This document shows, in pieces, positions 1 through 9,002 of a stretch of DNA of 12,034 nucleotides (within the stretch, counting starts at the first letter, position 1; each line of letters opens with the position of its first letter). A program made the translations under genes and the position numbers. Location of the stretch: positions 1 to 12,034 of the forward strand of contig JAAYVT010000225.1 in the NCBI GenBank assembly GCA_012517025.1, in the 5' to 3' direction. Below the pieces are notes generated by a model that did not search any database, was not told the DNA's origin, and was given only the letters and a program-made list of their open reading frames with translations. This DNA is from Phyllobacteriaceae bacterium (lineage in GTDB: Bacteria > Pseudomonadota > Alphaproteobacteria > Rhizobiales > Ancalomicrobiaceae).

Positions 1-855
<855 letters not shown>

Positions 856-891
856 CACGAGTTTCCTCGACGCGACACGGATGGTCTCCCC

Positions 892-1953
892 TCAGCAGAT
901 GCGCGGCAGCTGTTCGCCGGCCAACCAGTCGACGATGCGGCCGCCGCCGAACGACGTCGTCATCTGCACGAAGAACTGATCGTCCTCGACCACCTCGCCG
1001 ACGATCGCCGCGTCGACCCCGAGCGGATGCGCCTTCATCGCCGCGAGCACCGCGTCGGCCCCTTCCGGCGCCACGATCGCGATCAGCTTGCCCTCGTTGG
1101 CGACGTTCAAGGGATCGAGCCCGAGGAACTCGCAGGCCGCGTGCACTTCGGGTTTGACCGGGATCGCGTCCTCCTCCAGCCGGATGCCGACCTTCGACTG
1201 CTGCGCCAACTCGTTGAGCGTGGCGGCGAGCCCGCCGCGGGTCGGGTCGCGCATCAGCCGGAGATGCGGCGCCCCGGCCGCGATCATCACTTCGGTCAGA
1301 CCGTGGAGCGCCGCCGAATCCGACAGGATCGCGGTGTCGAAGGTGAGGTTCTCGCGGCTCGACATGATCGCCACGCCGTGGTCGCCGATCGAGCCGGAGA
1401 CGATCACCTTGTCGCCCGGCCGCGCCCGGTCGCCGGAGAGCTCGACGCCCTCGACCACCACGCCGATGCCGGCGGTGGAAATGAACACGCCGTCCGCCTT
1501 GCCGCGCTCCACCACCTTGGTGTCGCCGGTGACGATCGGCACGCCGGCCTCGCGCGCCGCCCGTCCCATCGTGTCGGCGATCACCTTGAGATCGGCGAGC
1601 GGGAAGCCCTCCTCGATGATGAACGAGGCCGACAGCGCGATCGGCCGCGCCCCGCCCATGGCGACGTCGTTGATGGTGCCGTGCACGGCGAGCGAGCCGA
1701 TGTTGCCGCCGGGAAAGAACAACGGCGAGACGACGTAGCCGTCGGTGGTCATCACCATCCGACCGCTGGTCGGCGTGGCGAAGGTCGCCTGATCGTTGCC
1801 CTGGTCGAGCCACTCGTTGGCGAAGGCCTCGTGGAAGATCTCGGAGATCAACTGCGCCATCGAGCGCCCACCGGAGCCGTGGCTGAGATCGACCCGGCCG
1901 GACTTCAGATCGAGCTTGCGATGGCGCAGCCGGGGCGTGGAGACGGTGTTCAC
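892..1953 (-). CDS. hypE: Hydrogenase maturation protein HypE (carbamoyl dehydratase)
   Basis: 353 residues, normal length for HypE. It accepts a carbamoyl group from HypF on its C-terminal cysteine and dehydrates it with ATP to a thiocyanate, the source of the two cyanide ligands of the NiFe site. The protein ends exactly in PRIC, the family signature, with C353 as the acceptor. The PurM/AIRS-like fold is visible: DLSHGSGG (23-30) at the start, TTDGYVVSP (69-77) and NDVAMGGARP (95-104) in the ATP-binding core, and RDPTRGGL in the second half. The start is a GTG at 1953 overlapping the hypD stop as GTGA, with AAGGAAGG just upstream. The frame is open further upstream but that part only shadows hypD. 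It acts in the cytoplasm with HypF and the HypC-HypD complex, whose genes directly precede it. Confidence 0.96.
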   Translation of the reverse strand: MNTVSTPRLRHRKLDLKSGRVDLSHGSGGRSMAQLISEIFHEAFANEWLDQGNDQATFATPTSGRMVMTTDGYVVSPLFFPGGNIGSLAVHGTINDVAMGGARPIALSASFIIEEGFPLADLKVIADTMGRAAREAGVPIVTGDTKVVERGKADGVFISTAGIGVVVEGVELSGDRARPGDKVIVSGSIGDHGVAIMSSRENLTFDTAILSDSAALHGLTEVMIAAGAPHLRLMRDPTRGGLAATLNELAQQSKVGIRLEEDAIPVKPEVHAACEFLGLDPLNVANEGKLIAIVAPEGADAVLAAMKAHPLGVDAAIVGEVVEDDQFFVQMTTSFGGGRIVDWLAGEQLPRIC

Positions 1954-3119
1954 GATGCCTTCCTTTCCGCGTTCGCGGTGTCTTTCGCGGCCTTCGCCCG
2001 GGTGCGGAAGCGGCCGTAGGTCCAATGCGCCGCGCAGGCGCCTTCCGAGGACACCATGCACGAGCCCATCGGCGTTTCCGGCGTGCACACCGTGCCGAAC
2101 AGACGGCAGTCGGCCGGCCCCTTCACGCCCATCAGGATCTCGCCGCATTCGCAGGCGGGATTGTCGGAAGCCTCGATTCGTTCGACGGCAAAACGTTTCT
2201 CCGCGTCGAACTCGGCCCAGCCGTCGCGCAGCTTCAGCGCCGAGTTCGGGATCGCCCCGAGACCGCGCCATTCGAAACTGTCGCGCCGATCGAACACCTC
2301 GTCGACCAACGCCTGCGCCGCGACGTTGCCGTCGCGGGTGACGGCGCGGATGTACTGGTTCTCGACCGCCGCGCGACCCTCGTTGATCTGGCGGACCAGC
2401 ATCAGGATCGACTGCATCACGTCGAGCGGCTCGAAGCCGGAGACGACGATGCGCTGGCCGTAGTCGGTGACGAAGGCGTCGTAGGGCTTCAGCCCGATCA
2501 CCGCCGAGACGTGGCTGGGGCCGAGGAAGCCTTGGATCCGCACCGGCGACACGCCGTCGCGCTCCGGCGCATCGAGGATCGCCCGGATCGCCGACGGGGT
2601 GAGCACGTGATTGACGAAACAGGTGAAGTTCGTGAGCCCCTTGGCGCGGGCGAGCTTCACCGCCATCGCCGTCGGCGGCGTCGTCGTCTCGAAGCCGATG
2701 GCGAAGAACACCACCTCGCGGTCGGGATTCTCCTCGGCGATGCGGATCGCGTCGATCGTTGAATAGATCATCCGGATGTCGGACCCGGATGCTTTCGCCT
2801 TGAGCAGCGAGGTCCCCTTGGAGCCCGGCACCCGCATCAGATCGGCGTAGGTGAGCAGCGTCACTTTGGGGTTCTTGGCGAGCTCGATCGCCTCGTCGAT
2901 CCGTCCGATCGGCAGCACGCAGACCGGGCAGCCCGGTCCGTGGATCATCCGGACGTTCTCCGGCAGCAGGTCTTCGAGCCCGTAGCGCGAGATCGCGTGG
3001 GTGTGGCCGCCGCAGAACTCCATGAAGGCGTAGGAGCGCGCCGGATCGGCCTCCGCGGCGATCGTCGCGGCGACCGCGCGGGCGAGCTTGCCGTCGCGAT
3101 ATTCGTCGACGTACTTCAT
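1950..3119 (-). CDS. hypD: Hydrogenase maturation protein HypD (Fe-S scaffold for Fe(CN)2CO)
   Basis: 389 residues. HypD is the [4Fe-4S] protein that with HypC carries the iron while CN and CO ligands are attached. The conserved cysteine motifs are present: FCGGHTHA (C36), GPGCPVC (C64 and C67), and a C-terminal cluster-binding region with C323, C325, C338, C345, C354 and C362. The ATG at 3119 overlaps the hypC stop as ATGA, with AGGGGA about seven bases upstream, so hypC and hypD are translationally coupled, as expected for two proteins that form a complex. It overlaps the GTG start of hypE by the same kind of junction. Nothing looks broken. Confidence 0.97.
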   Translation of the reverse strand: MKYVDEYRDGKLARAVAATIAAEADPARSYAFMEFCGGHTHAISRYGLEDLLPENVRMIHGPGCPVCVLPIGRIDEAIELAKNPKVTLLTYADLMRVPGSKGTSLLKAKASGSDIRMIYSTIDAIRIAEENPDREVVFFAIGFETTTPPTAMAVKLARAKGLTNFTCFVNHVLTPSAIRAILDAPERDGVSPVRIQGFLGPSHVSAVIGLKPYDAFVTDYGQRIVVSGFEPLDVMQSILMLVRQINEGRAAVENQYIRAVTRDGNVAAQALVDEVFDRRDSFEWRGLGAIPNSALKLRDGWAEFDAEKRFAVERIEASDNPACECGEILMGVKGPADCRLFGTVCTPETPMGSCMVSSEGACAAHWTYGRFRTRAKAAKDTANAERKAS

Positions 3120-3352
3120 TGCACCGTCCCCTGCGCCAGCGCCCCGGCCTCGGCGAGCAGCGCCAGCGTCCGCTCCGCCTCCTCGGCGTCGATCTTGGCG
3201 AGCGCGTAGCCGACGTGGACGATGACGTAGTCGCCCGGCGCCACGCCCTCGACCATGGCGACCGAGATCTCCTTGGTGACGCCGTCGAGATTGACGCGCG
3301 CCATCGCGTCGGGAAGCAGTTCGCTCACCAGGGCGGGAATTGCGAGACACAT
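3116..3352 (-). CDS. hypC: Hydrogenase maturation chaperone HypC
   Basis: 78 residues, the usual size. It begins with MCLAIP, the family signature; the cysteine after the initiator Met binds both HypD and the large-subunit precursor. GDYVIVHVGYALAKID (40-55) is the conserved OB-fold core. It shuttles the Fe(CN)2CO unit from HypD to the large subunit. AGGAG lies upstream of the ATG and only 16 bases separate it from hypF. It is one of two HypC-like proteins in the window: this one sits in the hyp block next to hypD and lacks the FADL..REP..LP tail of HupF, so it is taken as the general HypC. Confidence 0.96.
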   Translation of the reverse strand: MCLAIPALVSELLPDAMARVNLDGVTKEISVAMVEGVAPGDYVIVHVGYALAKIDAEEAERTLALLAEAGALAQGTVQ

Positions 3353-3368
3353 GGGAGCCGTCTCCTGT

Positions 3369-5714
3369 TCAGGGGATGCGTTCTTGGTTTCGATGGAGAT
3401 GGGCGCGGGCGATCGCCGCCTGCCCGAGCGACAGCCCGCCGTCGCCGGGCGGCACCGCGCGGGCAAGCAGCGGCCGGAAGCCGGCAGCCGTCAGCCGGTC
3501 GACCAGCCCTTCGGCCAGCACCCGGTTCATCAGGCAGCCGCCGCCGAGCGCGATCGCCTCGCCGGCTCGCGCGAAGCCGCCGACCCAGGCGGAAAACCCG
3601 TCGATCAGCGCGCCGTGGAAGAGTTCCGCGCCGAAGCGCGGATCGAGCCCGGGGCGGGCGAGTTCGCCGAGCAACGGCGCAAAGTCGAGCACCCCGTCGA
3701 CGATCGAGTGAAGCCCGGTGCCGAGGATCGCCTCGCCGACCAGCGCTTCGAGCTCCATCGCCGCCTGACCTTCGTGGTCCTGGATCATCCGCACCCCGAG
3801 CAGGCCGGCGGCGGCATCGAACAGACGTCCGGCCGAGGTGGTCGCCGCTTCGCGGCCCGAGGCGATCCGCGCCGCCACCGGATCGACCAGGGCACGCGCC
3901 GGAAACGGAATCTTCGCCGTCTCGAGACTGTGGGAAACTTGTCCTTTGACGGCGAGCGGATCGCCGATCGCATGGAGCGCGGCGAGCGCCATCCGCCACG
4001 GTTCGCGTGCCGCCTTGTCGCCGCCGGGCAGCGCCAGAGGGGCGAGATGGCCGAGCCGTTCCCAGCCCGCCCCGTCGACCCGAATCGCCTCGCCGCCCCA
4101 CGCCGACCCGTCGTCGCCGTGACCGATGCCGTCGAGCGCCAACCCGAGGATCGGCCCCACCACCCCGTGCTCGGCGGCGATCGCCGCGACGTGGGCGGCG
4201 TGATGCTGCACCGGCAGAACGTCTACCGGGGCCTCGGCGGCGAAGCGCGAGGAGAAGAAGTCGGGATGGAGATCGCAGGCGACCGCTTCCGGCCGCACGT
4301 CGAGGAGATCGAGCAGATGACCCGCGGTCTCGCGATAGAACTTGACGGTCTCGGTGGTGTCGAGATCGCCGACGTGCTGCGACACGAAGGCCTCGCGCCC
4401 GCGCGTCACGCACACCGTCGCCTTGAGAAAGGCGCCGGTCGCCAGCACGTTCGGTCCGTCGACGCCGAGGTCGATCGGCTCCGGCACGTACCCGCGCGCG
4501 CGCCGAATGAAGGTCGGCACCCCGGCGATCACCTGACACACGCTGTCGTCGGCGCGGATGACGATCGGCCGGTCGTGACCGACGATCAGATCGGCGATGC
4601 CGTCGAGCCGGCGCCGCGCGTCGGCGTCGTCGATCACCAGCGGCTCGCCGCCGGGATTGGCCGAAGTCGCCACGATCACGAATTCGTTCGCCGCCTCGAG
4701 ATTTTGCTTTCCCGCCGGACGACCGGCTGCTTCCCAGAACAGCAGATGATGCAGCGGCGTCGCCGCGATCATCACCCCGAGCCGCCCGAGGTTCGGCGCC
4801 ACCGACGCCGCCACCGCCCCCTCGACCGCGTCCATCACCACGATCGGCGCGGCCGACGAGGCGACGAGGGGCCGCTCGGCGTCGTTCGCCCGCACCACGC
4901 CGTCGAGCGAGGCGAGGTTCGCCACCATCACCGCGAACGGCTTGGCGTCGCGCCGCTTGCGCCGCCGCAGCTCGGCGACGACCTCCTCGTTGCGGGCGTC
5001 GCACATCAGATGGAAGCCGCCGAGCCCCTTGAGCGCGACGATCTTCCCCGCCCGGATCGCCGCGACCACTTCGTCGATCGGCCGATCGAGCTTCGGCCCG
5101 CAGACCGGACAGGCGATCGGCTCGGCGTGGAAACGGCGGTTTCTCGGGTCGCGGTAGTCGCGGGCGCAGTCGGGACACATCGGAAAGCCGGCCATCGCCG
5201 TCTGCGGCCGGTCGTAGGGCAGCCGTGCGGTGATGGTGTAGCGCGGTCCGCAATGGGTGCAGTTGACGAACGGATAGAGATGGAACCGGCTCGCCGGATC
5301 GAAGAGATCGGCAAGACAGGCGGGGCAGGTCGCCGCGTCCGCCGGCACCCGCGTCGTCACTTTGCCGGCGACACTCTCGACGATGCGGAAGCCGGTTTCG
5401 CCGAGCGGCGCGAGCGCCCGTGTCTCGATCGCGTCGAAGCGGGCGAGCGGCGGCTTCTCCGCCGTCAGCGCCGCGCGGAAGCCGGACAGCGCCGGCTCCG
5501 GCCCTTCCACCTCGATCGCCACCCCGTCGCCGTCGTTGAGCACGAAGCCGGAGAGCGCGAACCGCGCCGCCAGCCCGTGCACGAACGGCCGCATGCCGAC
5601 GCCCTGCACCGCTCCCCGGACCCTGAACGCGAGCCGCGCGGCCGCCGGGGCGGTCGCCCCGCTCGCCGTCGCGTCGCTCTCGCGCGGGAGTTCGAAGAGC
5701 CGGTCGAGCCGCAT
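3369..5714 (-). CDS. hypF: Hydrogenase maturation carbamoyltransferase HypF
   Basis: 781 residues, full length. HypF makes carbamoyl-adenylate from carbamoyl phosphate and ATP and transfers the carbamoyl group to HypE. Domains in order: a short N-terminal extension; an acylphosphatase-like domain (about 28-115) with VQGVGMRPF at 36-44; a double zinc-finger region with CxxC pairs at C130/C133, C152/C155, C180/C183 and C202/C205; a YrdC-like nucleotide-binding domain (about 210-405); and a Kae1-like C-terminal domain with VACDLHPDFFSS (478-489), VQHHAAH (502-508) and GGGCLMNRVL near the end. The ATG at 5714 shares one base with the hypB stop (TGATG), with GGAG seven bases upstream. Placement after hypB and before hypC matches the rhizobial hypABFCDE order. 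Confidence 0.97.
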   Translation of the reverse strand: MRLDRLFELPRESDATASGATAPAAARLAFRVRGAVQGVGMRPFVHGLAARFALSGFVLNDGDGVAIEVEGPEPALSGFRAALTAEKPPLARFDAIETRALAPLGETGFRIVESVAGKVTTRVPADAATCPACLADLFDPASRFHLYPFVNCTHCGPRYTITARLPYDRPQTAMAGFPMCPDCARDYRDPRNRRFHAEPIACPVCGPKLDRPIDEVVAAIRAGKIVALKGLGGFHLMCDARNEEVVAELRRRKRRDAKPFAVMVANLASLDGVVRANDAERPLVASSAAPIVVMDAVEGAVAASVAPNLGRLGVMIAATPLHHLLFWEAAGRPAGKQNLEAANEFVIVATSANPGGEPLVIDDADARRRLDGIADLIVGHDRPIVIRADDSVCQVIAGVPTFIRRARGYVPEPIDLGVDGPNVLATGAFLKATVCVTRGREAFVSQHVGDLDTTETVKFYRETAGHLLDLLDVRPEAVACDLHPDFFSSRFAAEAPVDVLPVQHHAAHVAAIAAEHGVVGPILGLALDGIGHGDDGSAWGGEAIRVDGAGWERLGHLAPLALPGGDKAAREPWRMALAALHAIGDPLAVKGQVSHSLETAKIPFPARALVDPVAARIASGREAATTSAGRLFDAAAGLLGVRMIQDHEGQAAMELEALVGEAILGTGLHSIVDGVLDFAPLLGELARPGLDPRFGAELFHGALIDGFSAWVGGFARAGEAIALGGGCLMNRVLAEGLVDRLTAAGFRPLLARAVPPGDGGLSLGQAAIARAHLHRNQERIP

Positions 5715-6781
5715 CACGCGCTCCGTGCCGCCTTGGCGGCGAGCGCCGCGCGCTTCTCCACCCAGCCATAGAAGGCGTCCAGCCCCTCGCCACTGCGTGC
5801 CGACACCGTCAGCACCTCGAGCCGGGGATTGACCGTCCGCGCCGCCGCGACGCAGGCCTCGACGTCGAAGTCGAGATGCGGCAGCAGATCCGACTTGTTG
5901 AGCAGCATCAGATCGGCGGCGGCGAACATGTCGGGGTACTTGAGCGGCTTGTCCTCGCCCTCCGTCACCGACAGCACCGCCACCTTGTGCGCCTCGCCGA
6001 GATCGAAGGCCGCCGGGCAGACGAGATTGCCGACGTTCTCGATGAACAACAGCGAGTCGTCGGAAAGATCGAGATCGCCGATCGCCCGACCGACCATCGA
6101 GGCGTCGAGATGACAGCCCTTGCCGGTGTTGACCTGGATCGCCGGAACCCCGGTGGCGCGGATTCGGTCGGCGTCGTTGGAGGTCTGCTGGTCGCCCTCG
6201 ATCACCGCGATGGCGAAGCGCGCCTTGAGGTCCGAGATCGCCTTGCACAGCAGCGTCGTCTTGCCCGAGCCGGGCGAGGAGACGAAGTTCAGCGCGAAGA
6301 TGCCCTTCTCGGCGAGGGTGCGGCGATTGTCGCGCGCCAGCCGATCGTTCTTCGACAGGATGTCGCGCTCGATCTTGACGATGCGGTCCTGGCTGAGCCC
6401 CTGCACGTGCACCCCGGCGATGCCGGCGCCGTAGTGGAGGTGGTCCTCCCCCCGCACCACGTGGTCGTGGTCGTGATCATGGTCGTGACTGTGGACGTGG
6501 TCGTGATCGTGATCGTGCGCATGGCCGTGATCGTGCCCATGCGCATGGTCGTGGCTGTGGACGACGTCGCCGTGCGCATGCGCGTGCGCGTGTTCGTGCA
6601 CGACGCCGTGATCGTGGGCGTGGGCATGACCAGCATCGTGGACATGGTCGTGATCATGCGGATGATCGTGGTCGTGGACATGGTCGTGCCCATGATCATG
6701 GTCGTGGGAATGCGAGTGGCCGTGTTCGCCCGCCGCCTTGCCGTCCACCGTCGCCTGACCGCAGCCGCACACCGTGCACAT
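5714..6781 (-). CDS. hypB: Hydrogenase nickel incorporation GTPase HypB, His-rich type
   Basis: 355 residues, longer than the histidine-free HypB proteins because of a histidine-rich insert. It is a SIMIBI GTPase that with HypA delivers nickel to the large subunit. Visible parts: the N-terminal high-affinity metal motif MCTVCGCG (1-8); a His-rich tract at 20-107, with H114 and H116 just after; the P-loop SPGSGKTT (169-176); GDQQTSNDADR (196-206); the metal-binding pair C223-H224 in GKGCHLD; ENVGNLVCP (248-256); and the guanine-specificity motif NKSD (295-298). The start is fixed by the MCTxCGC signature and by a TGATG overlap with the hypA stop, with GGAGGT upstream. The His tract is known in rhizobial HypB as a nickel store; here it is notably long. 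Confidence 0.97.
   Translation of the reverse strand: MCTVCGCGQATVDGKAAGEHGHSHSHDHDHGHDHVHDHDHPHDHDHVHDAGHAHAHDHGVVHEHAHAHAHGDVVHSHDHAHGHDHGHAHDHDHDHVHSHDHDHDHDHVVRGEDHLHYGAGIAGVHVQGLSQDRIVKIERDILSKNDRLARDNRRTLAEKGIFALNFVSSPGSGKTTLLCKAISDLKARFAIAVIEGDQQTSNDADRIRATGVPAIQVNTGKGCHLDASMVGRAIGDLDLSDDSLLFIENVGNLVCPAAFDLGEAHKVAVLSVTEGEDKPLKYPDMFAAADLMLLNKSDLLPHLDFDVEACVAAARTVNPRLEVLTVSARSGEGLDAFYGWVEKRAALAAKAARSA
6461..6724 (-). repeat. Degenerate tandem repeat coding the HypB histidine-rich tract
   Basis: This 264-base stretch inside hypB is low-complexity DNA made of short imperfect units around GACCACGAC/GATCATGAC (minus strand). It encodes alternating His-Asp, His-Gly, His-Ala and His-Val pairs. 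I count 41 histidines in the 88 residues 20-107, with a His at nearly every second position. Codon choice alternates between CAC and CAT and between GAC and GAT, so the repeat is better conserved as protein than as DNA. Such DNA is prone to slippage, so its length probably varies between strains, and short-read assemblies can get it wrong. Confidence 0.85.
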
Positions 6782-7122
6782 CACTCCACCTCCAGTTCCG
6801 CGACGCGCAGATCGTCGCCGCCGGTCATCTGTACTTTGTGCCCGCCGCACTTCGGACAAGTCCCGAAGCGCTCGGAAATCGCCACCGTCTCGGCGCAGTC
6901 GAGACACCAGCCCTGCCCCGGCACCCGTTCGATCTCCAGCCGCGCCCCCTCGGCGAGGGTGCCGCGGATCACCGCCTCGAAGCAGAAGGCCATCGCCTCC
7001 GGCTCGACGTGGGAGAGCTCGCCGATCGCCAGCTTGACCGTCTTGACCGAGCGAGCCCCGGCCTTGCGCGCCTCGTCCTCGACGATCTCCAGCACGCTCT
7101 CCATGAGCGACATCTCATGCAT
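6781..7122 (-). CDS. hypA: Hydrogenase nickel incorporation protein HypA
   Basis: 113 residues, the standard HypA length. It begins MHEMSL, the conserved nickel-binding N-terminus (H2 and E3). The zinc site is formed by two CxxC pairs, C73/C76 (CLDC) and C89/C92 (CPKC). HypA passes nickel to the large-subunit precursor together with HypB, the next gene. The start is fixed by the MHEMSL signature; GAGGAG lies about seven bases upstream, and the gene overlaps the last eight bases of hupK. The frame remains open upstream only as a shadow of hupK. Confidence 0.97.
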   Translation of the reverse strand: MHEMSLMESVLEIVEDEARKAGARSVKTVKLAIGELSHVEPEAMAFCFEAVIRGTLAEGARLEIERVPGQGWCLDCAETVAISERFGTCPKCGGHKVQMTGGDDLRVAELEVE

Positions 7123-8239
7123 CACGACGCTCCTCGATCGCAACCTCGAAACCGACGCAGGGGTCGTAGAGGCCGGCGATCCGTTCGGCGCGGGCAAATC
7201 CCTCGCCGCCCGGCGGATACGAGTTGAGCCTGAGCGTCGCCACCAGCGGTCCCTCTGCGTGGAAGTTCCATTCGGTCGGCGCCAGCACGGCGTAACTTCC
7301 CACCCGTCCGTTCTCGTCGAGACGGACGAGGTGGTGGAGCCGCCCGCGCGGGCTCTCCACCGCGGCATAACCGGTCAACGTGTCGATGCGCGCGCCGGTC
7401 GCCCAGCCGCCGCGCATCCGCGCCCGATCGCCCTCCGGCGCCGCCAACAATTCCGCCGCCTCGGCGATCTCGGCGAGCCGCGCCGAAAGACGCGCCCGCC
7501 CGTCCGCCGTCGCTTGGCCGTGGGCGTCGCGCGCCGCCGGCCCGGTCTCCGGGCGGCGGCCGGGAAGACGCGGCCCCGCCGCGAACCCGGTCGGATCGCG
7601 CGCCAGCGCCGCGATCACCGCGTCGTCGTCGCTCTCCTCCAGCCGATCGCAGGCGGCGAACCGGTCCTCGCAGGCCGGGCCGACGGCGGCGAGCATCGCC
7701 TCGCCCCAGCTGCCGCGCCCCGTGCCGAGCCGTCCCTTGCGATCGATGGCGAGCCCCAGCCGCGTCACCGCCTCGCCGATCCCGGAAATCGCCTTCGCCG
7801 CCTCGTAACCGCGTTGCGGATCGCGTCCGGCGATCAAGGTCCGACAGCTCGCCAGCACCGAGCGCACGTCGGCGAGCAGCGCCCCGTCGTTGGAGAGCCC
7901 GCGTCCCGACCCGCTCGTCACCGTGGCGCGCAGATGCTCGCCGAGCCGCTCGGCGACCAACCCCTAGAACCGTTCGGCGATCACCGGTTCGATCTCGCGT
8001 CCCATCGCCGCGACGATGGCGATCTCCGCCGCCACCTGATGCGACCGTCCGCACAGCGCGTGCATCCGCGCCGCCAGCCCCGGCACCTCGGCCGGGCTGC
8101 GACCGGCGAAGAGGCGGCCGGAAAAACCGGTCGGCCGGGTCGAGGCGAGACGCACCGCGGCGGTCTGCCCCGAGGTCGGGTCGCGGACGATGTCGATCCG
8201 GATCTCTCCGGCGGTGAGCGGAGCCGGGCTCAGCGACAC
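7115..8239 (-). pseudogene. hupK: hupK, hydrogenase large-subunit-like maturation factor, interrupted by an in-frame TAG
   Basis: HupK/HoxV resembles the hydrogenase large subunit and is thought to serve as a scaffold when the metal centre is built. The frame starts at GTG 8239, preceded by AAGGAGGAGG, and overlaps hupJ by ten bases. It reads 91 residues, including the typical GRLFAGRSPAEV and ALCGRSH motifs (41-67), then meets TAG at 7966-7964. In the same frame it continues for 282 residues to the TGA at 7115 with large-subunit-like motifs ESPRG (295-299), PTEWNF (321-326) and DPC (359-361, counting the TAG as residue 92). Total length would be 374, about normal for HupK. There is no frameshift: a single codon breaks the gene. 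Possible explanations are a recent nonsense mutation, a sequencing error, readthrough, or two separately made fragments. Any restart after the TAG (TTG 7960, or later GTG) lacks a convincing ribosome site. Identity is secure; functional status is not. Confidence 0.85.
7964..7966 (-). other. In-frame TAG (amber) codon at position 92 of hupK
   Basis: On the minus strand the codons around it read AAC/CGG-type hupK sequence ending Arg-Phe, then TAG, then Gly-Leu-Val-Ala-Glu-Arg. Coding continues without another stop to the end of hupK. Single-base changes that would restore a sense codon include CAG, GAG, AAG, TTG, TCG, TGG, TAC and TAT. Confidence 0.95.
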
Positions 8240-8784
8240 GACGCCTCCTCCTTCCGTCGCCCGAACAACAGCGCGCGGCGATCGAGCCGCGGCGCCTCGG
8301 ACGCCGGCGCCGGCGGGGCCGGCGTCTCGGGTTGCGGCGCGGTGACGACCTCCGCGATCGCCGCCTCGGCGACCGCGCGCACCACCTCCGGATCGTCGAA
8401 GTCGAACATCGGCGAGAACAGCGAGGCGCCGTCGACCCGCCCGAAACCGTCGAGCGCGCCGACCACGAAGTCGAACTCGCCGCCGGCGAAGGCGTGCGTC
8501 ACCGACGCCCCGGCCGGATGGGGGGCGAGCGGGGCGTCGTCGGACGCCGCCGTCACCACCAGATTCATGAACCACGGCGTGGCGAGCACCCCCACCACCC
8601 GGTCGCCGTCGCGACGGAAACCGACCGCCTCGACCCGCAGCCGCGGATTGTAGACCGGCAGATCGCGCATCGACCGTTCGGCGATCGCCGCGTAGAGCGC
8701 CGCGAGCCGCGACGCCACCGCCGCGCCGGCGCCGTCGGCCGCCGTCGTCTCGGGCCCCACGGGTGCGGCGCTCGCCTCGTTCAT
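8230..8784 (-). CDS. hupJ: HupJ, hydrogenase assembly chaperone of the HybE family
   Basis: 184 residues. The core matches the HupJ/HybE family: NPRLRVEAVGFR, then GVLATPWFMNLVV, and later GEFDFVVG and SLFSPMFDFDDP. The N-terminal 25 residues are Ala-rich, and the stretch after the core is Ala/Pro-rich and ends with a basic RRALLFGRRK segment, common in rhizobial HupJ. HybE-type proteins act in the cytoplasm as chaperones before Tat export. In Rhizobium, HupJ takes part with HupG, HupH and HupI in maturing the small subunit. The ATG at 8784 overlaps the hupI stop as ATGA, with GGGGAGG seven bases upstream; the 3' end overlaps the hupK start. Confidence 0.92.
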   Translation of the reverse strand: MNEASAAPVGPETTAADGAGAAVASRLAALYAAIAERSMRDLPVYNPRLRVEAVGFRRDGDRVVGVLATPWFMNLVVTAASDDAPLAPHPAGASVTHAFAGGEFDFVVGALDGFGRVDGASLFSPMFDFDDPEVVRAVAEAAIAEVVTAPQPETPAPPAPASEAPRLDRRALLFGRRKEEASCR

Positions 8785-9002
8785 CCCCGCGCCTCCCCGT
8801 CGAGCACCATGAACTTCTCCTTCGGCGCATCGCAGTTGGGGCAGCGCCACTCCTCCGGCAGATCGACGAAGGCGGTGCCGGGCGCGACCTGCCACACCGG
8901 ATCGCCGTCCGCCGGATCGTAGACGTGCCAGCAGATGCCGCATTCGAATTTCGCGTCCGAGGCCGCTTCCGTGTCGACGCCGAAGGTCTCGAAGGCGCTC
9001 AT
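8781..9002 (-). CDS. hupI: HupI, rubredoxin-type protein
   Basis: 73 residues, a small redox protein with one iron bound by four cysteines. The two knuckles are C21-x-x-C24 (CGICWHVYDP) and C54-x-x-C57 (CPNCDAPKEKFM), with the usual PGTAF..LPEEWRCP stretch between them. The second knuckle ends in Asp-Ala rather than the Gly-Ala of electron-transfer rubredoxins, as I recall for HupI. HupI is linked to assembly of the iron-sulfur small subunit HupS, probably under oxygen. The ATG at 9002 overlaps the hupH stop as ATGA, with GAGGAGG ten bases upstream. Confidence 0.95.
   Translation of the reverse strand: MSAFETFGVDTEAASDAKFECGICWHVYDPADGDPVWQVAPGTAFVDLPEEWRCPNCDAPKEKFMVLDGEARG

Noticed and set aside
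3255..5771. Long plus-strand open frame opposite hypF (838 codons)
   Set aside because: It is antisense to a clear full-length HypF, has Arg/Pro/His-rich low-complexity content, and shows no recognisable motif. High GC leaves few stop codons on the opposite strand.
6461..6724. CRISPR array or non-coding satellite repeat
   Set aside because: There are no fixed repeats with unique spacers, and the units encode an in-frame His-rich segment of HypB.
7960..7966. A frameshift as the cause of the hupK interruption
   Set aside because: The sequences before and after the stop are in the same frame; only the TAG codon itself breaks the gene.
7964..7966. TAG in hupK read as pyrrolysine
   Set aside because: Pyrrolysine is not expected in alphaproteobacteria, no pyl gene is present in the window, and all other genes here end in TGA, so TAG usage gives no support.
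5876..8653. Very long plus-strand open frame (925 codons) opposite hypB, hypA, hupK and hupJ
   Set aside because: It runs antisense across four recognised genes. Its Val/Met-rich part is simply the complement of the HypB histidine repeat.
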